Assembly: GCA_965214025.1 (NCBI GenBank) | Contig: CBDCAW010000057.1 | Location: 90,672 to 154,671, forward strand | Origin: Granulosicoccus sp965214025 | GTDB taxonomy: Bacteria > Pseudomonadota > Gammaproteobacteria > Granulosicoccales > Granulosicoccaceae | Direction of reading: 5' to 3' | Length of the DNA: 64,000 bases | Shown: positions 8,482-17,091 of the stretch, one piece after another | Layout: each line of letters opens with the position of its first letter | Numbering within the stretch: position 1 is the stretch's first letter | Position numbers and translations under genes: made by a program | The notes under the pieces: generated by a model | Seen by the model: the letters and a program-made list of their open reading frames with translations, nothing else | Databases searched by the model: none | Told to the model about the DNA's origin: nothing

Positions 8482-9366
8482 TTGAACGACGATTCAACAT
8501 ACACCCCCCCGAGAATCTGGTCACCGGCTGCCGACGGTGGCGGCACCGGGGCGAGTACCAACCGCCCGGTGGCGGGCGCGACCCACGACAAGGCGCTGCC
8601 GGTCGGCAAGCATCCGTTGCAGCTTTACTCGCTGGCCACGCCGAACGGGGTGAAGGTCACGGTGATGCTGGAAGAACTGCTGGCACTGGGTCATTCAGGT
8701 GCCGAGTACGACGCCTGGCTGATCCGCATCGGTGACGGCGATCAGTTCGGCAGTGGGTTTGTCGATATCAACCCGAATTCCAAGATTCCGGCTCTGATGG
8801 ATCATAGCGGCGCGACACCGCTGAGAGTATTCGAGTCGGGATCCATCCTGCTGCACCTGGCCGAGAAGTTCGGTGAATTCCTGCCTCGCGACCCGGCCGA
8901 ACGTACCGAATGCCTGTCGTGGTTGTTCTGGCAGATGGGCAGCGCACCGTATCTGGGTGGCGGATTCGGGCATTTCTATGCCTATGCGCCGACGAAGATC
9001 GAGTATTGCATCGACCGTTTCACGATGGAGGTCAAGCGGCAGCTGGATGTGCTGGACAGACGTCTCGCGGAGCGCGAGTTTCTGTGTGACAGTGGGTATT
9101 CGATCGCCGATATCGCGGTATGGCCGTGGTATGGCGCGTTGGTGCTGAATCGCGTGTACGACGCGGCGGAGTTCATCCAGGCCGCTTCCTACCAGCATGT
9201 ACTGCGCTGGGCGCAGGCGATCGACGCGCGTGCCGCGGTGCAGCGTGGGCGTATCGTCAACAAGCCTTTCGGTCCGCCCGAAGAGCAGTTGCACGAACGA
9301 CATGACGCCAGCGATTTCGAACTGCGCACCCAGGACAAGCTGGAAGCTGCAGGCGACGGTAACTGA
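8482..9366 (+). CDS. yghU: Glutathione S-transferase / disulfide-bond oxidoreductase YghU
   Basis: About 294 residues, strongly matching the nu-class GST YghU, which binds two glutathiones and has glutathione-disulfide reductase and peroxide-reducing activity. Markers are VGKHPLQLYSLATPNG at the start of the thioredoxin fold, EYDAWLIRIGDGDQF, NPNSKIPAL, ESGSILLHLAEKFG and the C-terminal HERHDASDFE. TTG at 8482 matches the family start; the frame is open to an ATG at 8395. Its stop is one base from the stop of the converging cyclase gene. Confidence 0.92.
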   Translation: MNDDSTYTPPRIWSPAADGGGTGASTNRPVAGATHDKALPVGKHPLQLYSLATPNGVKVTVMLEELLALGHSGAEYDAWLIRIGDGDQFGSGFVDINPNSKIPALMDHSGATPLRVFESGSILLHLAEKFGEFLPRDPAERTECLSWLFWQMGSAPYLGGGFGHFYAYAPTKIEYCIDRFTMEVKRQLDVLDRRLAEREFLCDSGYSIADIAVWPWYGALVLNRVYDAAEFIQAASYQHVLRWAQAIDARAAVQRGRIVNKPFGPPEEQLHERHDASDFELRTQDKLEAAGDGN

Positions 9367-9367
9367 G

Positions 9368-11200
9368 TCAGGCGGTTCTCGAAGGTTCGAACCGTTCCGC
9401 ACGTGGCGGGGTGGGGGTGGCCGGCTCCGGCTGTCGGCAGCGAATGCTCTGATGCGCGACCTCCGAGGGCCCGCCTGAAGTTCCGCCGGCATTCGGCGCG
9501 GCGTGGTAGCTGCGATTCTTCTCCTTCGCCTTGCCGCTGACCAGCGCGTGATCGGCACGAGCCATCACGGTATCGAGCGACTCATCGCTGCGGCGCAGCG
9601 CAATGCCCGCCGTGATGCCGATTTCGTGGTGCCCGGCGTCAGTCTGCACGGCGCTGGCGACCACGCTGGCCCGCAGGCGCTCGATGGCGGCGGCAGCGTC
9701 CAGCTCGCGATCGAGTTGCATCGCGATGACAAATTCGTCGCCGCCGATGCGACCCAGCAGATCCTGGCGGCGCAGCCTCGTTCGCAGCCGAGACGCGATC
9801 TCCACAAGTACTTGATCGCCGGCGGCATGCCCGTACTGGTCATTGACCGCCTTGAAGCCATCGAAGTCGATGGCGACCAGTGCCGTATGCTGCCCCTTGG
9901 CACGATGCGAACGTCGACGGGCCAGGCTTGCGAATCGACGCTGGAATTCCGATCGGGACAACGCCCCGGTCAAGCGGTCCCGGGTGGCATTCCTGTGCAT
10001 CTCGTAGACAGGCGCAGTCAGACGCATGATCGCCAGCAGAGCCATCAGCGTCGTCACGATGATGACACCGATCAGTGTCCACAGCCAGTTGACGAAGTAG
10101 GCCTGCAACCCGCCCGCATATTCAATCGTCGGTGCCTGCACCATCAATGTCCAGTTGACTCGGCCACCGGCCAGTTCGAAGGGTCTGGCTATCCCGACGT
10201 GCTGCTCACCGTTCACCACGAATCGCAGGAAGCCGTTGGATTCCTCATCTACCGTGTTCCGAGGTGTGGAAACCAGTCGCTGCAGCGCTTTCATCGGCTG
10301 CCCGGCAATGCGGCCGAGCGGTAGCACGCCGTGACCGTCTGCCTGTGAAAGCGGACGGCTGGGCTCTGACCAGGCAATCGTGTTGAAGGCCTCGTCGACG
10401 ACGGCGGCGGAACCGCCCTGCGCATTGGGAATGTCGGACACGATGGCGGAAAGGTTCGAGACATCGACATGCACGGCGAGCACGCTATCCGGTATTCGGC
10501 CGACTCCGGGAAGCTTCATGGCAACGGAAAGCCCCGGTGAGCGTGTGCTGAACAGCAGGTAGGGGTCTGTCCAGACTAACGATCGGCTCGCGAGCGCGTC
10601 TCGATACCACGGTTGGCGCCGCCGATCCCCGTCGGGCGAGGTTCTCCGGGACTGTTGAATCAGGTTCGCGCGTGAATCGTATTCGGACACCATCGTCGAT
10701 GAGGCGTGGTGATACCCGGCGCTGATTCGAGTCAACAATGCGTCGCCATCGCGATAGACCGCCACGAAACTGCCATCGCTGCGTGCCAGCTCGACCCCCT
10801 GCACGGATTCGTTCAGTCGCAGCTCCATCAGGAAGTGCGTTTCAAGCGACGTTGCCTCCCTGGCGTCGAGCGTGCCGTCCTCGAACAGGTCCAGCATCAC
10901 GACCAGAGAGCTTTCGGCAGGCTCCAGGTACTGACGTGCCTGAGTGGCGAGCGCACCTGCCATCGCCTGCACGCGGCCGTAGGCATTGGAAATGAACTGG
11001 CTGGTCGTCACGCGCTGCATGCTGACCATGACGAACGCGATGACCGCGATCTGCGTGACCAACAGCACAGCGATGAGCAGGAAGCGAAGAGTCTTGGGGT
11101 GCACGATGGCGGCGTCTGTGGCCTGGCAACTGGTGGCTTGCCTTCGGCTCCTGTCGGACGCAACTAACAGGCCAGTGAACCGGATCACAGACCGTCTCAC
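9368..11200 (-). CDS. Membrane diguanylate cyclase (dCache + GGDEF)
   Basis: 610 residues from a GTG. A transmembrane segment at about 38-60 is followed by a periplasmic double-Cache-like region (about 65-340), a second membrane segment near WLWTLIGVIIVTTL (about 360-385) and a C-terminal GGDEF domain. The active-site loop is canonical GGDEF, and RRQD lies exactly five residues before it, which is the RxxD inhibitory site. So this should make cyclic di-GMP under product control, in response to a periplasmic small ligand. No EAL domain is present. A GTG at 11104 would give a shorter N terminus. Confidence 0.85.
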   Translation of the reverse strand: MRRSVIRFTGLLVASDRSRRQATSCQATDAAIVHPKTLRFLLIAVLLVTQIAVIAFVMVSMQRVTTSQFISNAYGRVQAMAGALATQARQYLEPAESSLVVMLDLFEDGTLDAREATSLETHFLMELRLNESVQGVELARSDGSFVAVYRDGDALLTRISAGYHHASSTMVSEYDSRANLIQQSRRTSPDGDRRRQPWYRDALASRSLVWTDPYLLFSTRSPGLSVAMKLPGVGRIPDSVLAVHVDVSNLSAIVSDIPNAQGGSAAVVDEAFNTIAWSEPSRPLSQADGHGVLPLGRIAGQPMKALQRLVSTPRNTVDEESNGFLRFVVNGEQHVGIARPFELAGGRVNWTLMVQAPTIEYAGGLQAYFVNWLWTLIGVIIVTTLMALLAIMRLTAPVYEMHRNATRDRLTGALSRSEFQRRFASLARRRSHRAKGQHTALVAIDFDGFKAVNDQYGHAAGDQVLVEIASRLRTRLRRQDLLGRIGGDEFVIAMQLDRELDAAAAIERLRASVVASAVQTDAGHHEIGITAGIALRRSDESLDTVMARADHALVSGKAKEKNRSYHAAPNAGGTSGGPSEVAHQSIRCRQPEPATPTPPRAERFEPSRTA

Positions 11201-11450
11201 GTGAGCAGGTCAGCCGATCTACCGGTCGACAGAAGGGACCGAGAGCCCGTTTTGTCGGGTATTCGCAAGGAAAGTCGTCCGGCATTACCGATCGCCCATG
11301 AGAGCAGCGTCGGCATGGCCATGCTCGCCAACCACTGAAAATCTTGCGACGCGGGCCTCCTTCGCGACATCGCGCCTCAGAATTGTCGCGTATTCGGTGT
11401 ATCTCGGTGTATCTTCGGCGGCATCTTTCCGAACGGCGTCCATTGCTTTC

Positions 11451-11753
11451 ATGATCCGACATATCGTGTTCTTCAGTGCTCGCGACCCGGCCGACGTCGA
11501 TATGATCGTCGCCACGCTGAAGACGTACATCGACATTCCAGGTGTGTTGACGCTGGAGGTGGAACGCAATGCGAGGTGCGATGCCTTATCCGGTGATATA
11601 GACGTCGTGTTGCATGCGTGCTTCGCATCAGGCGAGGCTCTTGAAAACTACAAGGCGCACCCTTTGTATCAAGCCGGTATCGAGATCATCCGTCCGCGGC
11701 GTGTGCTACGGCACGTGGTGGATTACGAAGTGCCTGATGTGGAGGTACGCTGA
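11451..11753 (+). CDS. Dabb family (stress-responsive A/B barrel) protein
   Basis: 100 residues with the Dabb signature: MIRHIVFF at the N terminus, an internal DVVLHACFASGEALENYKAHPLY stretch and a C-terminal VDYEV. These small dimeric ferredoxin-fold proteins are linked to stress or act as cyclases; substrate here unknown. The frame extends upstream to 11298 but the conserved fold begins at the ATG at 11451. Its 3' end overlaps the converging EamA gene by 31 bp. Confidence 0.75.
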   Translation: MIRHIVFFSARDPADVDMIVATLKTYIDIPGVLTLEVERNARCDALSGDIDVVLHACFASGEALENYKAHPLYQAGIEIIRPRRVLRHVVDYEVPDVEVR

Positions 11754-12586
11754 GCCACGATCACCGCGCCCACCACGATCACGATGCCGACCAGCTGGCC
11801 GCCATTCGTCGTGTCACCCAGCAACACGAAGGCAATCGCAGCGGTCAGTGGAGGCTCCAGGTTCATCGACATCGCGGTAGCGGTGGCACCGTTACGTTCG
11901 ATACCGGCGAAGAGAAAGAGATAGGCAGCGCAGAATGCAAGGCTTGCCAGTAGCAAAGTGATCGCGCGCTCGAAACTCGCCACCGGTGAGGTGACTTCGA
12001 AAAGCCCGCTGCCCACCGCGATCGAGAAGATCATTCCGGTGGCGGCCACATGCAGCAATCGTGATGAATTGCCCATGCCTGTCAGGCGACGGTTACTCCA
12101 GACGAACGAGACAGCGATACCGCATGCCGCCAACAACCCGAAGACGATACCCATCGGATCGACACCGTCGGCACCGACCCGCACTGCCATGGCCAGCCCG
12201 CAGAAGGCCGCTGACATGCACGCGAGGGTGAGAAAGGGGGGGCGTCGTCGATCGAGCATGGCTTCGATCAGCAAGGTGATCAACGGGAAGCTGTAGAGCA
12301 GCAGTATCGCCAGGCTCACGGGAATTCGAGCGATGGCGAAGCTCAACGAAGTCGCGCCCACGACATTGGCAAGCCCGACACCCACGGCGTGCAGGCGTTG
12401 CGTTCGGGTCAGTGCCAGAGATTCATGCCGCCAGACTACCCACGCTATGCAGCCCGACAACAACATCGCGTAACGCACCAGCAAGAAGGTGGCCGGGGTA
12501 GCGCCGTGGGAGTAGCTCAAGGCGAGCAGAACGTTCGTGAAACTGATGAACGCAGCCGCTCCGAAACCGCCGACCAGACCGATCAC
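11723..12586 (-). CDS. EamA/DMT family transporter
   Basis: 287 residues with about ten hydrophobic helices arranged as two EamA repeats (about 5-140 and 150-285), the drug/metabolite transporter architecture. Typical stretches are LLLYSFPLITLLIEA in repeat 1 and SMNLEPPLTAAIAFVLLGD in repeat 2. The substrate cannot be predicted. It is monocistronic and convergent with the Dabb gene; the 141 bp beyond its start separate it from the Roadblock module. Confidence 0.85.
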   Translation of the reverse strand: MIGLVGGFGAAAFISFTNVLLALSYSHGATPATFLLVRYAMLLSGCIAWVVWRHESLALTRTQRLHAVGVGLANVVGATSLSFAIARIPVSLAILLLYSFPLITLLIEAMLDRRRPPFLTLACMSAAFCGLAMAVRVGADGVDPMGIVFGLLAACGIAVSFVWSNRRLTGMGNSSRLLHVAATGMIFSIAVGSGLFEVTSPVASFERAITLLLASLAFCAAYLFLFAGIERNGATATAMSMNLEPPLTAAIAFVLLGDTTNGGQLVGIVIVVGAVIVAQRTSTSGTS

Positions 12587-12727
12587 GGCCTCCTCACGGC
12601 GAGGCCTGCGGCTGCCAGGCCCGAAGGCACGGCTCGATCATCGTTGAGAGAGTGAAGCGCAGCTCAGCGGTCTGCCATCGGAGGCGTGACGATGAGACCG
12701 CCGTTGTCGTATCGGAGAACCACGGGT

Positions 12728-13090
12728 TCAGATGATTTTCGCGATACTTTCAGCAGCGCGGCGGATGTCGAGAAAGATCAGGCCGAGCCGGGTGTCTGGC
12801 TTGGCAATCACGGTGACGACCGCCTCGTTGCCCGCGTGCGTCATCAGTACATAGCCGAGGCTGCCCTTGATCAGTACCTGCTCGAGTTCACCTCGCATCA
12901 ATTCGTTGGAAATGCGTTCGCCGAGTGACAGCATCGCGGCGCTCATCGCACCCACTCGATCTTCGTCCATGTCTCCGGGCAGCATCGACGCCATGATCAG
13001 GCCGTCGGTGGACAGTACGGCGGAGGCCACGATGTCTGTGGTGGAACCGTTGAGATCGCTGAGGATCGAATTGAGTACTTCTGAGCGCAT
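12728..13090 (-). CDS. Roadblock/LC7 domain protein
   Basis: 120 residues, a single Roadblock/LC7 domain (VVASAVLSTDGLIMASMLP, then MSAAMLSLGERI, then LIKGSLGYVLMTHAG). MglB-type proteins of this fold act as partners or GTPase-activating proteins of small GTPases. It is the last gene of the module 16546-12728, 33 bp after the preceding gene and two genes after a COG2229 GTPase, so the GTPase is the obvious partner (inference). Confidence 0.85.
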   Translation of the reverse strand: MRSEVLNSILSDLNGSTTDIVASAVLSTDGLIMASMLPGDMDEDRVGAMSAAMLSLGERISNELMRGELEQVLIKGSLGYVLMTHAGNEAVVTVIAKPDTRLGLIFLDIRRAAESIAKII

Positions 13091-13123
13091 GCGGACATCC
13101 GTGGCTAACTGGTTGAGTACTGA

Positions 13124-13759
13124 TCATAAGGTATGTACGGTACCGGTTTTACCGTACCGTTCTACCAAAACCCAGACAAGTAGCCGAAACGCTTCGATAT
13201 TGAATCGCGGAATGCCGAGTATCGTGAGGGTGAACACATTGTCACCGATATGCAGGGGCCAGAAGCCGATCTCGCTGTTGCCGGCCGGGTCCACGATGCC
13301 GAAGGCGCGGCTATGCACTGCCAACTGCCCGGAAAGAAGGGTCGAGCGCTGGTCGGCGATGGCTCGCAGGCTGGAGGCCAGCACGGCCAATTCTTCTGCC
13401 TGATCTCGTGTCACACCGCAATAATCGAGAAACAGCCCCTGCCTCGATTCGGTGAGCACGACGCGTCCGCGCTGGGAGAGTGCGGGCAACAGGGTCGGGA
13501 GCAAATCGGACAGGTTGGTTTCCGGCAGCGTTTCGGGCTTCTCACCGCTGTGCAGGAAGCCGGCCCGTGCAAGCTGTGCCAGTTGCGGCATGAACGATTC
13601 ATCATCTGCCGCGATGACCTCGACCGTGGTACTGGCGGGTCGACTCAGCAGGTGGAGCAACAGCCGACGTTCGTCGGTTCTCTTCGGGCTCTGCACCGCG
13701 TGAAAGCAACCGGCAGGGGTCAGGGAAAGGTACCGGGCGTCGTTTGCCTCGAGATTCAC
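13124..13759 (-). CDS. Uncharacterised protein with Roadblock-like C-terminal half
   Basis: 211 residues. The N-terminal ~95 residues show no recognisable domain. The second half (GRVVLTESRQGLFLDYCG, EELAVLASSLRAI, a hydrophobic strand, then IEAFRLLVWVLVERYG) follows the secondary-structure pattern of a Roadblock/LC7 domain, but this is a by-eye call. It overlaps the upstream GTPase gene by 4 bp (ATGA) and should be made together with it. An accessory or paired Roadblock subunit is my inference. Confidence 0.6.
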   Translation of the reverse strand: MNLEANDARYLSLTPAGCFHAVQSPKRTDERRLLLHLLSRPASTTVEVIAADDESFMPQLAQLARAGFLHSGEKPETLPETNLSDLLPTLLPALSQRGRVVLTESRQGLFLDYCGVTRDQAEELAVLASSLRAIADQRSTLLSGQLAVHSRAFGIVDPAGNSEIGFWPLHIGDNVFTLTILGIPRFNIEAFRLLVWVLVERYGKTGTVHTL

Positions 13760-14316
13760 CGATCGTGCCCCGACGACTTCCGGTGAGAGGCGGCGAGCAA
13801 TGCGCGAATGAGAACGACGATGTCATGACGTGAGCGCGGGTCGGCATCGAATACCGGCAATGCCAGCTTGCGTTTCTCGAGATGCTCATGCACCTGATTC
13901 AGGCTATGCGCGTTCTTGGGTTCCCGACGGGTAACGCCCAGGGCGAGCCGTTGACTGGTGGCCAGAGATGCGAATGCGTCGATGTAGAGAGTGAGTTCGT
14001 CCTGCAGATCCACATTGCTGCCGTCCACCAACAGGATCACGCCGGCACTGCCACCGGCGAGAATGTCCCACATGAAATTGAAGCGCCTCTGGCCGGGAGT
14101 GCCATAGATGTGAATTGTCTGTGTGCGATTGAGCTGCAGCACGCCGAAATCCATGGCCACGGTGGTGCTGGGCTTGCGCAAGCGCGTTTCATCAGTCGGC
14201 GTGGCTTCGGTCGTCAGTACCGGGACGTCACTGGCACTGCGCACGGCAGTTGTCTTGCCCACACCGACCGGGCCTGCTACCAATACCTTGCATATCTGGC
14301 GCACATCAGCCTTCAT
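13756..14316 (-). CDS. Small Ras-like GTPase, COG2229 type
   Basis: 186 residues. P-loop GPVGVGKTT near residue 14; a switch region with TEATPTDET and the strand TTVAMDFG; then IYGTPGQRRFNFMWD, where Gly replaces the usual DxxG aspartate, as is common in Roadblock-associated bacterial GTPases; then VILLVDGSN. The G4 motif is poorly conserved (GVTRREPKN). Relatives work with Roadblock proteins in polarity and signalling (MglA/MglB, Streptomyces conservons). It overlaps both neighbours by 4 bp. Confidence 0.85.
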   Translation of the reverse strand: MKADVRQICKVLVAGPVGVGKTTAVRSASDVPVLTTEATPTDETRLRKPSTTVAMDFGVLQLNRTQTIHIYGTPGQRRFNFMWDILAGGSAGVILLVDGSNVDLQDELTLYIDAFASLATSQRLALGVTRREPKNAHSLNQVHEHLEKRKLALPVFDADPRSRHDIVVLIRALLAASHRKSSGHDR

Positions 14317-15500
14317 AAACGTTCCTTGTAGGTACCTGCGGTCGACGTGTCAGTTTCGTACAGGAGACCCAGCGCGATGGCTCCATTGTAGAATGAGGTC
14401 ACGTGGTGCGGTTCGCACCCTACAGCGCTTACGATCTCGGCGATCGAGCTGGCCCGGGCCGACCACGCGGCTGCGATGTACATGCAGTCGGGTGTCAATT
14501 CGAGTCGGGTGAAGTTCGGCCACCGCCGCAGGTAGTGCTGCTGGTGTATATCGGCATCGTGAGGCAGGCGGCCACTCGCGGCGAACAGACCGCCCAGCCA
14601 GGTGAAGGCGTCGAAGGAATATGCATACCGCGCCCGCCCGTCGATACGTGTGAGCAAATCGGGGAGGTCGGCCGGACGATAGGTAGTGGTCTCGACATCA
14701 TGCGGTTCCAGTGCTCTGAATACCCTATCCACATTGACCGCGCGTTTCAACGATTCGGTCATGTAGATACGGTTAAGCGCCGGCATCGCATAGACGTCGA
14801 TGTCCGATACGCTCAGGCATATCGCCTCGATATCGTGATGGCATCGTGCAACGGCCTCGTCGAGCTGGTGGTTGAAGAAGCGACGCGGCTCGTAGCGGTG
14901 CAGCTCGTCATCAGGGTCAGCAAGATCTTCCAGGCTACGCGGTTCACCGCAGAGCCGAACCATCTTCGCCTGATGGCGAGCCGCATCGCGCACGGCGGCC
15001 TTGTTTCTGCGGATCTCGCCCGGTGCCGACGGCAGTGGTCGGTCGGGCTCGGTAGAAGCTTCGGTACGCTCTTCGGTGAGGTTGCCGGTCAGAGCTCCGG
15101 GGGCGGCCCTTTCGAGCACTGCGCTGTCGATCGCCGACGGATCTGCCCGATCCGGCGACGTTTCATCCAACGACTGAGAGGCTTCGTGCAACACCTGGTA
15201 GGCGGCGGCTTCCAGCCGGGCGCGGTCGAGCGGCTTGTGAACCACGACAACGCCATCGATGGCAGGTTCACCATAGGCCAGTACCATCATGGCCCGCTCC
15301 GACTGCCATTGCCCGGCCTCGAGATTAACCCGAGTGCCCGGATGGTCGTAATCCACGATCAGCACGTCTGCGACGTCGGTACTGCCGGCCATCATGAACA
15401 CACGGCGGGAATCGTGCTCGAAATGGTATCGCAGCAACGCCCGCGTCCGCTCGTTCATCGACGTCATGCTTGCCTTCAACGGCAACTGCAGGTCACTCAT
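14313..15500 (-). CDS. Uncharacterised 395-residue protein of the Roadblock/GTPase module
   Basis: The N-terminal part (about 30-130) has a strand pattern like a degenerate receiver domain (ADVLIVDYDHPG, later VVVVHKPLD). A low-complexity, Glu/Pro-rich linker follows (about 135-185). The C-terminal part ends in a winged-helix-like stretch (SSIAEIVSAVG....VTSFYNGAIALGLL) reminiscent of the DUF4388 tail often found near such GTPases. No catalytic motif is visible. The 4-bp overlaps on both sides tie it to the module; a scaffold or effector role is inferred. Confidence 0.65.
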   Translation of the reverse strand: MSDLQLPLKASMTSMNERTRALLRYHFEHDSRRVFMMAGSTDVADVLIVDYDHPGTRVNLEAGQWQSERAMMVLAYGEPAIDGVVVVHKPLDRARLEAAAYQVLHEASQSLDETSPDRADPSAIDSAVLERAAPGALTGNLTEERTEASTEPDRPLPSAPGEIRRNKAAVRDAARHQAKMVRLCGEPRSLEDLADPDDELHRYEPRRFFNHQLDEAVARCHHDIEAICLSVSDIDVYAMPALNRIYMTESLKRAVNVDRVFRALEPHDVETTTYRPADLPDLLTRIDGRARYAYSFDAFTWLGGLFAASGRLPHDADIHQQHYLRRWPNFTRLELTPDCMYIAAAWSARASSIAEIVSAVGCEPHHVTSFYNGAIALGLLYETDTSTAGTYKERL

Positions 15501-16003
15501 GGAGTCGTTGGCAGGGACGTACCGCAGGGTGAAGCTGTAGCCAGTGGGTTGTCGCTGGCTGCTGTGCAGCCATCGAACAGCGACGTGTGCGCCTCGAGCA
15601 GCTGCGCCATGGTGGGCAGCACGCTACCGGCAGGTGGGATCGACAGGGCGATCGAGTCGTCGGCAGCATTCGCCCCGGCATCGATCATGGCCCGGAAGCG
15701 GTCCGCCTCGGTAGTGCTCAATTCATGACGGCAGTCGTGCAGAAGCCTTTGCTTGAGCGCGTTTCCCGCGCTGCCCGTGACTTCGAACAGGTCGTGTATC
15801 GCACCCGCCAGGTTAGCCCTCAGCGAGGGCTGCCGGCATAGCAGCACACGCCGGACGTGCGCGAGCAGGTCCGATGGTTCACGCATGATTCTATAGCTCA
15901 ACCCGTGCCAGACATCGAAGACGTCCAACCCGTCGGGCAGCGCCAGCGGGAACTGGATTTCCAGACGAAAGCAGGTGTGTGCCTGTGCAATGTGCCTCTT
16001 CAT
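15497..16003 (-). CDS. Uncharacterised protein of the Roadblock/GTPase module
   Basis: About 168 residues from the ATG at 16003; a TTG at 16018 is also possible. No family is recognised. Visible features are an N-terminal beta-rich stretch (CFRLEIQFPLALPDGLDVFDVWHG), a helical middle, and a Ser/Ala/Thr-rich tail. It overlaps the 395-residue gene by 4 bp and begins 33 bp after the upstream gene. The coupling is the only functional clue. Confidence 0.55.
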   Translation of the reverse strand: MKRHIAQAHTCFRLEIQFPLALPDGLDVFDVWHGLSYRIMREPSDLLAHVRRVLLCRQPSLRANLAGAIHDLFEVTGSAGNALKQRLLHDCRHELSTTEADRFRAMIDAGANAADDSIALSIPPAGSVLPTMAQLLEAHTSLFDGCTAASDNPLATASPCGTSLPTTP

Positions 16004-16036
16004 GAATGCGTCGGACAATATCTGCGAAGCAACGGC

Positions 16037-16546
16037 TCAGCGTGGTGCCAGGCGGAAGATGTCGTGATGGGCACCTCGTAGCACCGACTCCACCTGAGTA
16101 CCACGATACTTTCGGTCGAGCACCTGCTCCAGCGCACCCCAGACCACACCGAGCGTGTAGGTACACTTGCGGTCCGAACCATCGGCCTCGCCGGCGGAGC
16201 ATACGGTTTCGCTGGTGTACACCAACAGGGAATCACCATCTTGCTCGATACGGTCCACGATGCACAGGCGCGTGCCTTCGAGCCCGAGGACCGAATCGAG
16301 ACGCTCGGCTACCGTATGCAACGATTCGCCGACACCGACGCCGAGCTCTTCGAACACGGCCTTGCCACGAATGCGCCCCGCAGAGGTCAGCGCGATGGCA
16401 GTAGCCTGCACGCCCAAGATGTCTTCCATGCCGACGATGATGGCTTTCAGGCAGATCACACTGCTGAAGTCACCCAGTTCAGGACGCAACAGCGCCACGA
16501 CGTCCTCGGCCCCGGTTTCATCCAATGCTGCACGTTCGGCTTGCAT
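16037..16546 (-). CDS. Uncharacterised protein, possibly V4R-like, first gene of the Roadblock/GTPase module
   Basis: 169 residues from the ATG at 16546, preceded by a strong GGGGGAGA site 5 bp upstream. The frame is open to 16651 but without conserved sequence. The pattern DILGVQATAIALTSAGRIRGKAVFEELG and the C-terminal CTYTLGVVWGALEQVL....G.HHDIFRLAP suggests a compact alpha/beta sensor fold vaguely like V4R; this is weak. As the leading gene it may provide input to the GTPase (inference). Confidence 0.6.
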   Translation of the reverse strand: MQAERAALDETGAEDVVALLRPELGDFSSVICLKAIIVGMEDILGVQATAIALTSAGRIRGKAVFEELGVGVGESLHTVAERLDSVLGLEGTRLCIVDRIEQDGDSLLVYTSETVCSAGEADGSDRKCTYTLGVVWGALEQVLDRKYRGTQVESVLRGAHHDIFRLAPR

Positions 16547-16704
16547 GAGTGTCTCCCCCGCGTGTCGACTAAATAGTGTATCGGAACTGGCTAGTATGGG
16601 TTCTACGCGAATCCGGTCGATTTTTACCCTGATCAGCGTGAGGCACCACACAGATATTCAATGTCAGGAGGGTGATAGTGGGAGTGTGCTGGAGAAGCAC
16701 GTGA

Positions 16705-17076
16705 ATGCTGCGAACCAACATGAAACCATTCTCTGACGAGGCGACCCGGCGAACTGAGAAATTCGATTCGCTGCCGACCGAATTTAGCTGGATGCCAGCT
16801 CGGGCACGCGCCGCCAATGCATGGCCCGCCCGGCAGGTACTGTGCCCCACGCCGGTTGTGATCAGCAGGCCTGCCTGTCTTGCACACGTCATCCTGACTG
16901 CCGTCCAGGCCGAGCGCCGCGACGATCTACTGGATCGCGGCCTGCCCTACACCTGGCGCTGTTCGATCGGTGGCCACCGCGCGATCGTCCGCGAGCACCC
17001 GAATGGCAAGTTCGAGCAGATGGGCATCGAGGACACCGGCGAACTCACGGTGATTCGCGTACTGCAGCGCGCGTAG
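16705..17076 (+). CDS. Small hypothetical protein
   Basis: 123 residues, no recognised family. The second half (AHVILTAVQAERRDDLLDRGLPYTWRC...) reads like real protein and ends in VIRVLQRA. It lies between two minus-strand genes and is convergent with yaiL (16 bp between stops). An internal start is possible. No ribosome-binding site stands out, so it could be spurious. Confidence 0.4.
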   Translation: MLRTNMKPFSDEATRRTEKFDSLPTEFSWMPARARAANAWPARQVLCPTPVVISRPACLAHVILTAVQAERRDDLLDRGLPYTWRCSIGGHRAIVREHPNGKFEQMGIEDTGELTVIRVLQRA

Positions 17077-17091
17077 CCCAGGGCAGCAGCC

